A stretch of 8,556 bases of DNA from Anaerolineales bacterium UBA6663 (GTDB lineage: Bacteria; Chloroflexota; Anaerolineae; Anaerolineales; UBA6663). The notes under the pieces were generated by a model. It was not told where the DNA came from, did not search any database, and saw nothing but the letters and a program-made list of their open reading frames with translations. This document shows, in pieces, positions 1 through 5,674 of this stretch (positions within the stretch are counted from its first letter, which is position 1; every line of letters begins with the position of its first letter). The stretch covers positions 1 to 8,556 of the forward strand of contig DKKP01000092.1 in the NCBI GenBank assembly GCA_002455335.1, given 5' to 3'. The translations under genes and the position numbers were made by a program.

Positions 1-280
1 CCGTGATCGCAGCCTGATCGCGCAGTCCGCCGCCGAATTGCACAGGCACGCCGACCGCCACGATCGCGCCGAGCGCAACGCGGTTTGCAGCGCCGGCCTC
101 GCCAAAGGCGCCGTCAAGATTGACCACGTGCAGCCAGCGCGCGCCGGCGTCGCGCCAGCGCGCGGCCATCGCCCCCGGGTCATCGCCGTAGGTCGTCTGC
201 CGGTTCGGGTCACCCTCCGCGAGCCGCACGACTTTGCCGGCGCGGAGGTCAATCGCAGGAAGAATGATGAATGGTTCCAT
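1..280 (-). CDS. hisA: HisA, ProFAR isomerase, N-terminal part (runs off left edge)
   Basis: Phosphoribosylformimino-5-aminoimidazole carboxamide ribotide isomerase, a (beta/alpha)8-barrel enzyme of histidine synthesis. About 93 N-terminal residues are visible from the reverse complement, starting [20 protein letters not shown]. The LPAIDL strand with the catalytic-type Asp, the GKVVRL segment, the [13 protein letters not shown] half-barrel motif and the FGGGLRD phosphate-binding loop are all characteristic of HisA; HisF would have a different opening. The ATG at 280-278 gives the family's usual N-terminus. No Shine-Dalgarno sequence precedes it: the bases directly upstream belong to a 7-bp repeat array and a perfect palindrome, so initiation may rely on coupling or on the local RNA structure. 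It is the sixth gene of the his operon; the C-terminal two thirds lies outside the window. Confidence 0.95.
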   Translation of the reverse strand, partial: MEPFIILPAIDLRAGKVVRLAEGDPNRQTTYGDDPGAMAARWRDAGARWLHVVNLDGAFGEAGAANRVALGAIVAVGVPVQFGGGLRDQAAIT

Positions 281-282
281 AT

Positions 283-367
283 GCGACTTGCGATTTGCAA
301 CTGGTGATTTGTGATTTCCTCTTGGCCAAGAGGAAATCACAAATCACCAATCGCAGATCACCAATGC
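283..367. repeat. Inverted pair of 7-bp repeat arrays forming a perfect 48-bp palindrome between hisH and hisA
   Basis: Bases 302-325 are the exact reverse complement of 326-349, with no loop base. Pairing continues imperfectly to 292-359 (30 of 34 positions per arm). The right arm consists of degenerate heptamers in register from 334: AAATCAC, AAATCAC, CAATCGC, AGATCAC, CAATGCT. The left arm carries the opposite-strand form (GCGATTT, GTGATTT, GTGATTT). The centre is CCTCTTGGCCAAGAGG. The array touches the hisH stop codon on one side and lies within 3 nt of the hisA start codon on the other. In RNA it would form a very stable hairpin, but there is no U-run, so an intrinsic terminator is unlikely. 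It belongs to the same heptamer family as the hisC/hisB spacer. Confidence 0.9.
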
Positions 368-979
368 TCAGCCTTTCTCGACGAAGTTTCTCAACAGCCT
401 CATCCCAACCGCCTGGCTCTTCTCAGGGTGAAACTGGATGCCATAGAGCCGGCCGCGGCCGACGATGGTCGGATAAGCGCCGCCGTAGTCCGCGGTCGCC
501 AACGTGTCGCCGGGCGTGGCGGCGCAGAAGAAGCCGTGATTGAAATAGGCATACGAGCCCGCGGGCAGATCGGCGAAGAGCGGGCTGTCGGCGCGGGGCT
601 CGATCTGGTTCCAGCCGGTGTGCGGCACCTTGAGCGCCGGATCGATGGCGAATGGCCTCACGCGTCCGGGCAGAATGCCGAGGCCCGCGTGTTCACCGAG
701 CTCTTCGCCGACCTCGAACAGGATCTGCATACCCACGCAGATCCCGAGCAGCGGCGTGCCGCGCGCAACGACTGCGCGCACCACGTCGGCCAGACCGCGG
801 GCGTGGATGCCCTTCATGCCGTCGCCGAAGGCGCCCACGCCCGGCAGCACGACCTTGTCGGCCGCCAGGATCTCGGCCGGGTCCTCGGTCAGGGGCGCAA
901 CGGCGCCGACATGCTCGAAGGCCTTCTGGACCGAGCGCAAATTGCCGATGCCGTAATCGATGATCGCCAGCGTCGTCAT
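368..979 (-). CDS. hisH: HisH, glutamine amidotransferase subunit of imidazole glycerol phosphate synthase
   Basis: Class I glutamine amidotransferase that hydrolyses glutamine and channels ammonia to HisF, which makes imidazole glycerol phosphate and AICAR. The 203 residues match the usual family length. Visible features are the IIDYGIGNL opening, the LPGVGAFGD oxyanion region (about 45-53), the nucleophile elbow GICVGMQ with Cys81, and the His184/Glu186 pair in QFHPEKSQ that completes the triad. The start codon overlaps the hisB stop as ATGA, which implies translational coupling. Its partner gene hisF is not in the window and presumably follows hisA. The stop codon is directly followed by the palindromic heptamer array. 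Confidence 0.97.
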   Translation of the reverse strand: MTTLAIIDYGIGNLRSVQKAFEHVGAVAPLTEDPAEILAADKVVLPGVGAFGDGMKGIHARGLADVVRAVVARGTPLLGICVGMQILFEVGEELGEHAGLGILPGRVRPFAIDPALKVPHTGWNQIEPRADSPLFADLPAGSYAYFNHGFFCAATPGDTLATADYGGAYPTIVGRGRLYGIQFHPEKSQAVGMRLLRNFVEKG

Positions 980-1563
980 AGCGTGCCCTTAGTCGACGGC
1001 ACGGCGCCCGCCCGCCGCGGATCGAGCGCCGTCGCCTGATCGAGCGCGCGCGCCAGCGCCTTGAACAGCGCCTCGGCCTTGTGATGGTCATCGCGGCCGT
1101 AGAGCACCCGCGCATGCAGGTTGGCCTTCATCGTTGCCGCCAGGCTCTCGATGAAGTGGCCGACGAGCGAAGTCGGGAACTGGCCGATCGCCGGAGCCTG
1201 CCAGGTCGCATCGATCACGGCGTACGGCCGGCCGCTCAGGTCGACGGCGGCGAAGGCCAGCGCCTCGTCCATCGGCATATAGGCCGAGCCGGCGCGCACC
1301 AGCCCACGCTTGTCGCCCAGGGCCTCGGCGAAGGCCTGGCCCAGCACAAGCGCCGTGTCCTCGATCGTGTGATGCGCGTCGATGTGCAGATCGCCCTGGG
1401 CCGCGACCTCCAGGTCGAACAACCCATGCACCGCGATGTGCGTCAGCATGTGGTCGAGGAACCCGACACCCGTCGCGATCACGTGCCTGCCCGAGCCGTC
1501 GACGTTCAGCGTCAGCGTTATCTCGGTCTCGTTTGTCTTGCGGTGAATCGTCGCAGTGCGCAT
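976..1563 (-). CDS. hisB: HisB, imidazoleglycerol-phosphate dehydratase (monofunctional)
   Basis: Dehydrates imidazole glycerol phosphate to imidazole acetol phosphate, the sixth step of the pathway, using a di-manganese centre. The 195 residues form the dehydratase domain only, so histidinol-phosphatase must be encoded elsewhere, unlike the bifunctional enterobacterial HisB. The family metal-ligand motifs are present: FLDHM (35-39), DAHHTIED (62-69), GHFIESL around His136, and [17 protein letters not shown] with His160 and His161. The ATG is preceded by GAGG about 6 nt upstream. The stop overlaps the hisH start by 4 nt. The 26-nt gap to hisC is occupied by a 7-bp repeat array. Confidence 0.97.
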   Translation of the reverse strand: MRTATIHRKTNETEITLTLNVDGSGRHVIATGVGFLDHMLTHIAVHGLFDLEVAAQGDLHIDAHHTIEDTALVLGQAFAEALGDKRGLVRAGSAYMPMDEALAFAAVDLSGRPYAVIDATWQAPAIGQFPTSLVGHFIESLAATMKANLHARVLYGRDDHHKAEALFKALARALDQATALDPRRAGAVPSTKGTL

Positions 1564-1572
1564 CTTGCCTCA

Positions 1573-1607
1573 CAATCAGCAGTCAGAAATCAACAATCAG
1601 CAATTTC
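1573..1607. repeat. Five degenerate 7-bp repeats spanning the hisC stop codon
   Basis: In strict 7-nt register on the plus strand: CAATCAG, CAGTCAG, AAATCAA, CAATCAG, CAATTTC. Two copies are identical and the others differ at one to three positions. The array fills most of the hisC-hisB spacer and extends into the hisC coding end. The TGA stop (1592-1590) and the last hisC codons (Ala-Asp-Cys) are written by the repeat. The AATCA core every 7 bp matches the array between hisH and hisA, so the two belong to one family. AT content is clearly higher than in the flanking genes. Confidence 0.85.
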
Positions 1608-2714
1608 CCGCATCGCCTTCACCAACGCCTCGGTTTGCTCCGGCTTGCCGACGCTGATCCGGACGCAGTCGCGCAGGCCCGGCTTGTTGAAGTACCGGAT
1701 CAGGATGCCGTACTTCCGGGCCAGCGTCTCGCGCAACTCGCGCGCGTCGCGGCCCTGAACCCGGCAGAGCACAAAATTCGAGCGCGACGGGTACGGCGTC
1801 AGCCAGCCCAACTCAGAGAGCGCTTCGCTCATCCGGTCGCGCTCGGCCGTCAACCGGGCGACGTTGGCGTGCAGGCCCTCCACGTCGCTGAGCGCCGCGA
1901 TCGCGGCGGCGCTGGCCGACACCGGCACATTGTAGGGCTGCTTGATCTTCCAGAAGTGCGGCATGAGCGCCGTCGGGAAGGCGCCGTAACCGACGCGCAG
2001 CCCAGCCAGCCCAGCCAGCTTGCTAAAGGTCCGCAGCACGATCAGGTTCTCATGGTCGAGCACCCACTTCATGCGCGAGTGGGCCACGCCATGGAACTCG
2101 ATGTAGGCCTCGTCGAGCACCACCACAAGCGGCAGCGCCAGTAGGCGCCCGAGCGTCGCGTCGTCGATCACCGAGCCATCCGGATTGTTGGGCGAGGTCG
2201 CGAACAGCAAAGGCGCGCGCCTGCCCGCCGCCAGCTCGCTCACCGCGCGCTCGACGGCCTCGATGTCGATGCTGAAATCAACGCGCCTCGGCACCGCCAC
2301 CACGCCGGCCCCGTTGAGCGCGGCGTCGAAGCTGTACATGCCAAAGGTCGGCGGCAGGTCGATGATCATGTCACCGGGTCGCAGGAAAAGGCGTTGGATC
2401 AGATCGATCAACTCGTCGGCGCCCAGACCCGCCAGCAGATTGGCCTTGGGCACGCCCGTGTACGCGGCCAGAGCTTCGCGTAGCCGGTTCGATTCGGGAT
2501 CCGGATAGATGTGCGCGTACTGCAACTCAGCCAGGGCCTGCAGCGCGCGCGCGCTCGGGCCATACGGGTTCTCGTTGGCGTCGAGCTTGATGATCTCTTC
2601 CGGCTTGCGGCCCAGCTGCTCCGACAGCACCTCGAACGGCACAATCGGCGTGTAGGCCTCCATCGTCAGGATCTCGGGCCGGATCAGGTTTGTGATGTCC
2701 ATTTGTGCAGCCAT
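1590..2714 (-). CDS. hisC: HisC, histidinol-phosphate aminotransferase
   Basis: Fold-type I PLP aminotransferase that converts imidazole acetol phosphate plus glutamate into histidinol phosphate. At 374 residues it is slightly longer than the typical 350-360. Key motifs are KLDANENPYGPS (about 43-54), SPNNPDG with Asn177, DEAY (201-204) and the Schiff-base Lys232 in LRTFSKLAGLAGLRVGYG. The ATG at 2714 is the longest reading; Met5 (2702) gives MDITNLIRPEIL, which is closer to a usual HisC N-terminus, and neither has a convincing Shine-Dalgarno sequence. A 20-bp inverted repeat ends 2 nt upstream of the 2714 ATG. The C-terminal codons and stop lie inside the heptamer array, which suggests that repeat growth has rewritten the gene end. 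Confidence 0.95.
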   Translation of the reverse strand: MAAQMDITNLIRPEILTMEAYTPIVPFEVLSEQLGRKPEEIIKLDANENPYGPSARALQALAELQYAHIYPDPESNRLREALAAYTGVPKANLLAGLGADELIDLIQRLFLRPGDMIIDLPPTFGMYSFDAALNGAGVVAVPRRVDFSIDIEAVERAVSELAAGRRAPLLFATSPNNPDGSVIDDATLGRLLALPLVVVLDEAYIEFHGVAHSRMKWVLDHENLIVLRTFSKLAGLAGLRVGYGAFPTALMPHFWKIKQPYNVPVSASAAAIAALSDVEGLHANVARLTAERDRMSEALSELGWLTPYPSRSNFVLCRVQGRDARELRETLARKYGILIRYFNKPGLRDCVRISVGKPEQTEALVKAMREIADC

Positions 2715-2716
2715 TG

Positions 2717-2777
2717 GGTGGTGCAGGGAAACCTCGGGCCAGGGGCCAGCCTTGGCTCGAGGTTACCCTGCACCACC
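2717..2777. repeat. 20-bp inverted repeat (hairpin) at the hisD/hisC junction
   Basis: Bases 2717-2736 and 2758-2777 are reverse complements at 19 of 20 positions, separated by a 21-nt loop that can form its own small AGCC/GGCT stem. On the transcript the stem starts inside the last codons of hisD, so residues NGGAG and the TAA stop are encoded in one arm. It ends 2 nt before the hisC ATG. No U-run follows, so it is not a normal terminator. It may act as a processing or stability element or modulate hisC translation, or it may simply be an inserted palindromic repeat. Confidence 0.85.
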
Positions 2778-4043
2778 ATTAACCCTAAACCGAGCCGATA
2801 GTGCATGCGCGCCAAGGCCTTCCGCGTCGGCGAGCAGCGCGGCCTGAGGCGCGATCGTGGACGTCGTGGCCGGGTCGAGCGCCACGATGCTGGTGATTCG
2901 CACGAAGTCGACGGCGCTGAGCGGCGACATGAAGCGCGCGGTGCCGCCGGTCGGCATCACGTGGCTGGGGCCCGCGATATAGTCGCCCAGCACTTCGAAC
3001 GAGTGCTCTCCCAGAAACAGCCCGCCGGCATGCTGGATCTTGGGCGCCCAGGCCCACGGATCGCGCACGGCCAGGCACAGGTGTTCGGGTGCGTAGCGGT
3101 CGGCCAGCACGCAAGCCTCATCGAGATCGCGCACCAGCACGATACCGGAACCGCGTGCGAACGTCTGCGCGACGATATCGGCGCGCGGGAGGGCCGTGAG
3201 CAATTCGTCGACGGCCTCCTGTACGGCGCTGGCCAGCGCGGCGCTTGGCGTGAGCAGGATGGCTGACGCCAACACGTCGTGCTCGGCCTGAGCCAGCAGG
3301 TCGGCCGCGACCCACTCGGGCCTGGCTTCGTCGTCCGCGATCACGATCGTCTCGGTCGGGCCGGGCAGGCCGTCGACACCGACGTCGCCGAAGACCAGCT
3401 TCTTGGCAACCGTGACCCAGATGCTGCCGGGGCCGGCCAGCTTGTCGACGCGCTGGAGCGTGTCGGTACCGTATGCCAGAGCCGCGATTGCGCCGGCGCC
3501 ACCGATGCGCCAGACCTCGTTCGCGCCCGCGATCTCGGCCGCGGCCAGGATGGCCGGGTGCACGTAGCCCGTCTGCGGGAAGTCGGGGTTGGGCGGCGTG
3601 ACGATGACGATCTCGTCCACGCCGGCCGCGCGCGCGGGCACGACGGTGTGCAGCACGGTCGAGATCAGGGGCGCCGTGCCGCCGGGCACATAGCACCCGA
3701 CCCGCTTAAGCGCCGTGACGCGCTGGCCCAGGATGCCGCCCAGCGCCTCGGTGGTCCACGAGATCAAAGGCTGCTTCTGATGGAAGGCCAGCAGGCGATC
3801 GTGAGCGGTCTGCAGCGCGGCCACGACCTCGGGCGTGACGTGCGGCCGCCAATCGGGGAGCGGGTCGAGGATCAGCGCATCGAGCGCGACCTTATCGAAG
3901 CGCTCGGCCTGCTCGCGCAACGCGGCATCGCCGCGGGCGCGCACATCGGTGATCAGAGCCGCGACGCCGGTCAGGAGCTCGGGATCCTGATCCCACGCAC
4001 TTCGGCGTTCGAGCCAGGCGGCTTCACGCAGTGGCAACGACAT
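2763..4043 (-). CDS. hisD: HisD, histidinol dehydrogenase
   Basis: Zinc-dependent, NAD-linked enzyme that carries out the two final oxidations, L-histidinol to histidinal to L-histidine. The 426 residues are full length. Zinc ligands by family correspondence are Gln252 and His255 (AQAEHD), Asp354 (LGDYIAGPSH) and His413 (EGLGAHALS). The catalytic Glu320-His321 pair lies in YAPEHL. Other signatures are RVGCYVPGGTAPLIST (about 114-129), KLAGPGSIWV and LPGPTETIVIAD. The ATG overlaps the end of hisG by 20 nt, with GGAGG about 10 nt upstream, so it is probably coupled to hisG. The last five codons and the stop fall inside the inverted repeat shared with the hisC leader. Confidence 0.97.
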   Translation of the reverse strand: MSLPLREAAWLERRSAWDQDPELLTGVAALITDVRARGDAALREQAERFDKVALDALILDPLPDWRPHVTPEVVAALQTAHDRLLAFHQKQPLISWTTEALGGILGQRVTALKRVGCYVPGGTAPLISTVLHTVVPARAAGVDEIVIVTPPNPDFPQTGYVHPAILAAAEIAGANEVWRIGGAGAIAALAYGTDTLQRVDKLAGPGSIWVTVAKKLVFGDVGVDGLPGPTETIVIADDEARPEWVAADLLAQAEHDVLASAILLTPSAALASAVQEAVDELLTALPRADIVAQTFARGSGIVLVRDLDEACVLADRYAPEHLCLAVRDPWAWAPKIQHAGGLFLGEHSFEVLGDYIAGPSHVMPTGGTARFMSPLSAVDFVRITSIVALDPATTSTIAPQAALLADAEGLGAHALSARFRVNGGAG

Positions 4044-5004
4044 CGTTCAGCCTCCGGGCCCGCTCGGGCTCCTCTTCGAAGATATACGTTACAGGCGTGA
4101 CGATCACGCCGCTGCCGCCGACGGCGCGCAGGGCCTTCACGGCCGGGATGATGTGATCCTTGCGGACCACGATCGTCACCGAGTGCCAGCGCTCGCCGGT
4201 GTGGGCGTAGACCGGCGCGACGGTCGGGCCTTGCAAGCCGTTGAGCTCGGGCTGGGCGAAGAGCGCGCGCGCGATCGCATCGGGGTCCTGGCCGCGCATG
4301 TTGGCCACGACCATGTAATTCTCCTGGCCGCGCAGATGGGCCTCGACCAGCTCCAACAGCTGATGCGCGACCGTGAGCACCTCGGGCCGCGTGACAAGCG
4401 CGGCGCGGTTGGCGATCAGGCCGGCCTGTGAGCGCAACACCACGCCGTCGGCGAGCGCGCGCAGGCGGTTGTCGCGCAGCGTCTGCCCGGAAGACACAAG
4501 ATCGACAATGGCATCGGCATATCCGATGGCGGGCGCCACCTCGAGCGTGCCTTCGACGTCGATCAGGCTGAAGCCGGAGACGCCGTTCGTTTCAAGATAG
4601 CGCTTCGTCACGACCGGGTATTTGGTCGCGATGCGCAGGCCGTAGCGATCGCGCAGCTGCTCGACGCGCTCGACCGGCCACTCCTCGGGCACAGCCAGCG
4701 CCAACTGGCAGCCGCCAAAGCCAAGCGCCTCGTGGATCACGACCACTTCGTTCGCGCTGCCGCGGCGTTCCTCGGTCACGTCGAGGCCCGTGATGCCGAA
4801 GTCGACGCTGCCCTCGCGAACGGAAACCACGATGTCGCCGGGCCGTTGAAAGATCACGGTCAGGCCGGGCAGGTTTGGGATGCGGGCCATATACTGGCGC
4901 GGGTTCGGCTTTTCGACCCGGAGGCCCGAGTCGGCCAGGAACTCGAGCGCGTCCTGTTCAAGGCGCCCCTTCGAAGGCAACGCCAGACGGATATCGGTGC
5001 GCAT
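4024..5004 (-). CDS. hisG: HisG, ATP phosphoribosyltransferase, long form
   Basis: Catalyses the committed step, condensing ATP with PRPP to phosphoribosyl-ATP. At 326 residues it is the long form, with an N-terminal catalytic bilobal domain (about 1-225) and a C-terminal ACT-like regulatory domain (about 230-310) that normally mediates histidine feedback inhibition in a hexamer. No HisZ partner is therefore expected. The opening RLALPSKGRL, EGSVDFGITGLD, and the family signature from Glu155 to Leu176 (GYADAIVDLVSSGQTL, PRPP-binding) are intact. The ATG has a strong GGGAGG ribosome-binding site about 5 nt upstream, placed after the attenuator terminator. It is the first structural gene of the operon and overlaps hisD by 20 nt. 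It is likely controlled by both feedback inhibition and leader-peptide attenuation. Confidence 0.97.
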   Translation of the reverse strand: MRTDIRLALPSKGRLEQDALEFLADSGLRVEKPNPRQYMARIPNLPGLTVIFQRPGDIVVSVREGSVDFGITGLDVTEERRGSANEVVVIHEALGFGGCQLALAVPEEWPVERVEQLRDRYGLRIATKYPVVTKRYLETNGVSGFSLIDVEGTLEVAPAIGYADAIVDLVSSGQTLRDNRLRALADGVVLRSQAGLIANRAALVTRPEVLTVAHQLLELVEAHLRGQENYMVVANMRGQDPDAIARALFAQPELNGLQGPTVAPVYAHTGERWHSVTIVVRKDHIIPAVKALRAVGGSGVIVTPVTYIFEEEPERARRLNDVVATA

Positions 5005-5021
5005 GCACCCTCCCTGATAAC

Positions 5022-5050
5022 AAAAAAGCCCCCCGGAGACCGGAGGGCTT
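5022..5050 (-). terminator. Intrinsic terminator of the his attenuator
   Basis: On the minus strand an 11-bp stem (5050-5040 with 5036-5026, one G-U pair) closes on a 3-nt loop (5039-5037) and is followed by six uninterrupted T residues (5027-5022). It lies after the leader-peptide stop codon and 17 nt before the hisG ATG, with no gene upstream except the leader. That is the placement of an attenuator, not an end-of-gene terminator. The 5' arm and loop contain CCGGTC, which is exactly complementary to GACCGG in leader codons 16-17. Confidence 0.9.
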
Positions 5051-5074
5051 GTGTGACGTTGGATCGAACGCGTG

Positions 5075-5113
5075 CCACATCAACCGTGCCGGTCGGCCGG
5101 AAGGTTGTTGTGG
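5075..5113 (-). promoter_or_regulatory. Candidate pause hairpin (segments 1:2) and anti-terminator arm of the his leader RNA
   Basis: CCACAACAACC (5113-5103), which covers the last His codons and the Asn codons, pairs with GGTTGATGTGG (5085-5075) at 10 of 11 positions. An inner CCGG/CCGG stem with a CCGA loop adds to it. Within the loop side, GACCGG (5094-5089) can instead pair with CCGGTC (5043-5038) in the terminator arm. A ribosome stalled on the His codons would break the 1:2 hairpin and free GACCGG. One that finishes the leader would cover it and let the terminator form. The pairings are read by eye and no folding energy was computed. Confidence 0.6.
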
Positions 5114-5139
5114 TGATGGTGATGGGCGCGCGCGAACAT
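5080..5139 (-). CDS. hisL: His operon leader peptide, 19 aa
   Basis: A short reading frame translating to MFARAHHHHHNNLPADRHG followed by TGA. Codons 6-10 are CAT CAC CAT CAC CAC and codon 18 is a further His, so six of 19 residues are histidine. It sits between a promoter and a terminator directly upstream of hisG, the same arrangement as enterobacterial hisL (which has seven consecutive His codons in a 16-residue peptide). Its role would be to sense charged tRNA-His through ribosome stalling, not to make a useful peptide. No Shine-Dalgarno sequence precedes the ATG. The predicted transcription start falls on the A of that ATG, suggesting leaderless translation. It is too short for usual gene callers. 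The chance of five in-frame His codons at exactly this place seems very low. Confidence 0.85.
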   Translation of the reverse strand: MFARAHHHHHNNLPADRHG

Positions 5140-5145
5140 GCGCGG

Positions 5146-5174
5146 ACTATAGCGCGGCGGCGTTCATCCGTCAA
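5146..5174 (-). promoter_or_regulatory. Sigma70-type promoter of the his operon
   Basis: On the minus strand, TTGACG (5174-5169) and TATAGT (5151-5146) are separated by exactly 17 nt, each matching 5 of 6 consensus bases. Counting 7 nt from the -10 places the start at about 5139, the first base of the leader peptide ATG. The -35 box touches the end of the long inverted-repeat element at 5174. Confidence 0.8.
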
Positions 5175-5276
5175 GCGATTCTAACCATGGACCTGACAGG
5201 TCCGTCAGGATTCCCCTATAAACACAGGCAATCAAAAAACACCTTTTCAAGTTCCAGCTCGGAATTCTAACTTTGG
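5174..5276 (+). repeat. Left arm of a diverged ~104-bp terminal inverted repeat
   Basis: Starts AGCGATTCTAACCATGG, then the palindromic hairpin GACCTGACAGGTC, and ends AATTCTAACTTTGG. Its reverse complement matches 5571-5674: 27 of 29 positions agree in the outer tip, and the interior is the same length (69 nt from GGTC to CTAAC) but only about half identical. The motif ATTCTAAC plus NTTGG occurs at both ends of the arm. It lies directly upstream of the his promoter. Confidence 0.8.
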
Positions 5277-5570
5277 GCGATCCACTGGTCCGGGCCCAGT
5301 TGCCCGAGGTCAGGGGAGGTTGTTTCGAGCATCGCGATCGCGGCCTGGAGATCTTCCCAATGGCGCAGGGCAGTCTCGAAGCCAACAGGTCTTCACGATA
5401 TGCCTGAGGCAGATCATCCGCGGCGCGCAACTGCGTAATCAGGTGAGAGTGATTCGGAAGCAGGGCATAGGCCAGGATATCGGCGACTGGCGCCACATGG
5501 CGCCACATGAGCGAATGAAACAGGCAGTAATCGCCTCAGAACACGGGGATCACGAAGTGTCCTCGGCCGG
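5267..5570 (-). pseudogene. Decayed gene remnant with a Y1 (IS200/REP-associated) transposase-like HUH motif
   Basis: No intact reading frame spans this stretch between the two repeat arms. In one minus frame the residues around 5535-5431 read GDYCLFHSLMWRH, then a short gap, then YALLPNHSHLI. The latter closely resembles the HUH segment (typically YxLMPNHxHLL) of Y1 single-strand transposases such as IS200 and RAYT proteins. An in-frame TGA at 5538-5536 interrupts the frame. The coding signal then shifts frame near 5392 into a 41-residue tail containing TALRHWEDLQAAIAMLE that stops at the repeat motif (5269-5267). The catalytic Tyr helix is not recognisable and the total is far shorter than a functional RAYT (about 150-200 residues). 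The downstream tail could come from an unrelated gene. A 10-bp tandem duplication (GGCGCCACAT twice, near 5490-5510) adds to the picture of decay. Confidence 0.5.
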
Positions 5571-5674
5571 CCAAAGGTTAGAATTTGCGCCTCAATGCGC
5601 CAAAGGCGTTTTCGGAAGACCCTGTTATTCCAGCGAATCGTGATAGACCTGTCAGGTCCAAAGTTAGAATCGCT
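5571..5674 (-). repeat. Right arm of the diverged ~104-bp terminal inverted repeat
   Basis: Read on the minus strand it begins AGCGATTCTAACTTTGG, then GACCTGACAGGTC, and ends AATTCTAACCTTTGG, parallel to the left arm at 5174-5276. The interior also contains a small CGCC-AAA-GGCG palindrome that the left arm lacks. The outer tip overlaps the end of the sulfurtransferase gene: its last codons and TAA stop (5666-5664) are part of the repeat sequence. Confidence 0.8.

Noticed and set aside
302..349. Intrinsic terminator between hisH and hisA
   Set aside because: The hairpin is strong, but no U-run follows on the transcript and hisA begins about 20 nt later in the same operon.
283..367. CRISPR array
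   Set aside because: The unit is only 7 bp, degenerate and without spacers.
311..1039. Long plus-strand open frames opposite hisH, hisB, hisC, hisD and the beta-CASP gene (up to 423 codons)
   Set aside because: They are antisense shadows produced by high-GC codon bias; they have no family resemblance, and the minus-strand frames carry complete catalytic motifs.
5164..5508. An intact 114-codon minus-strand gene
   Set aside because: Only its first third resembles a protein family; the rest runs through the repeat arm and out of frame with the better coding signal, so it is treated as part of a pseudogene.
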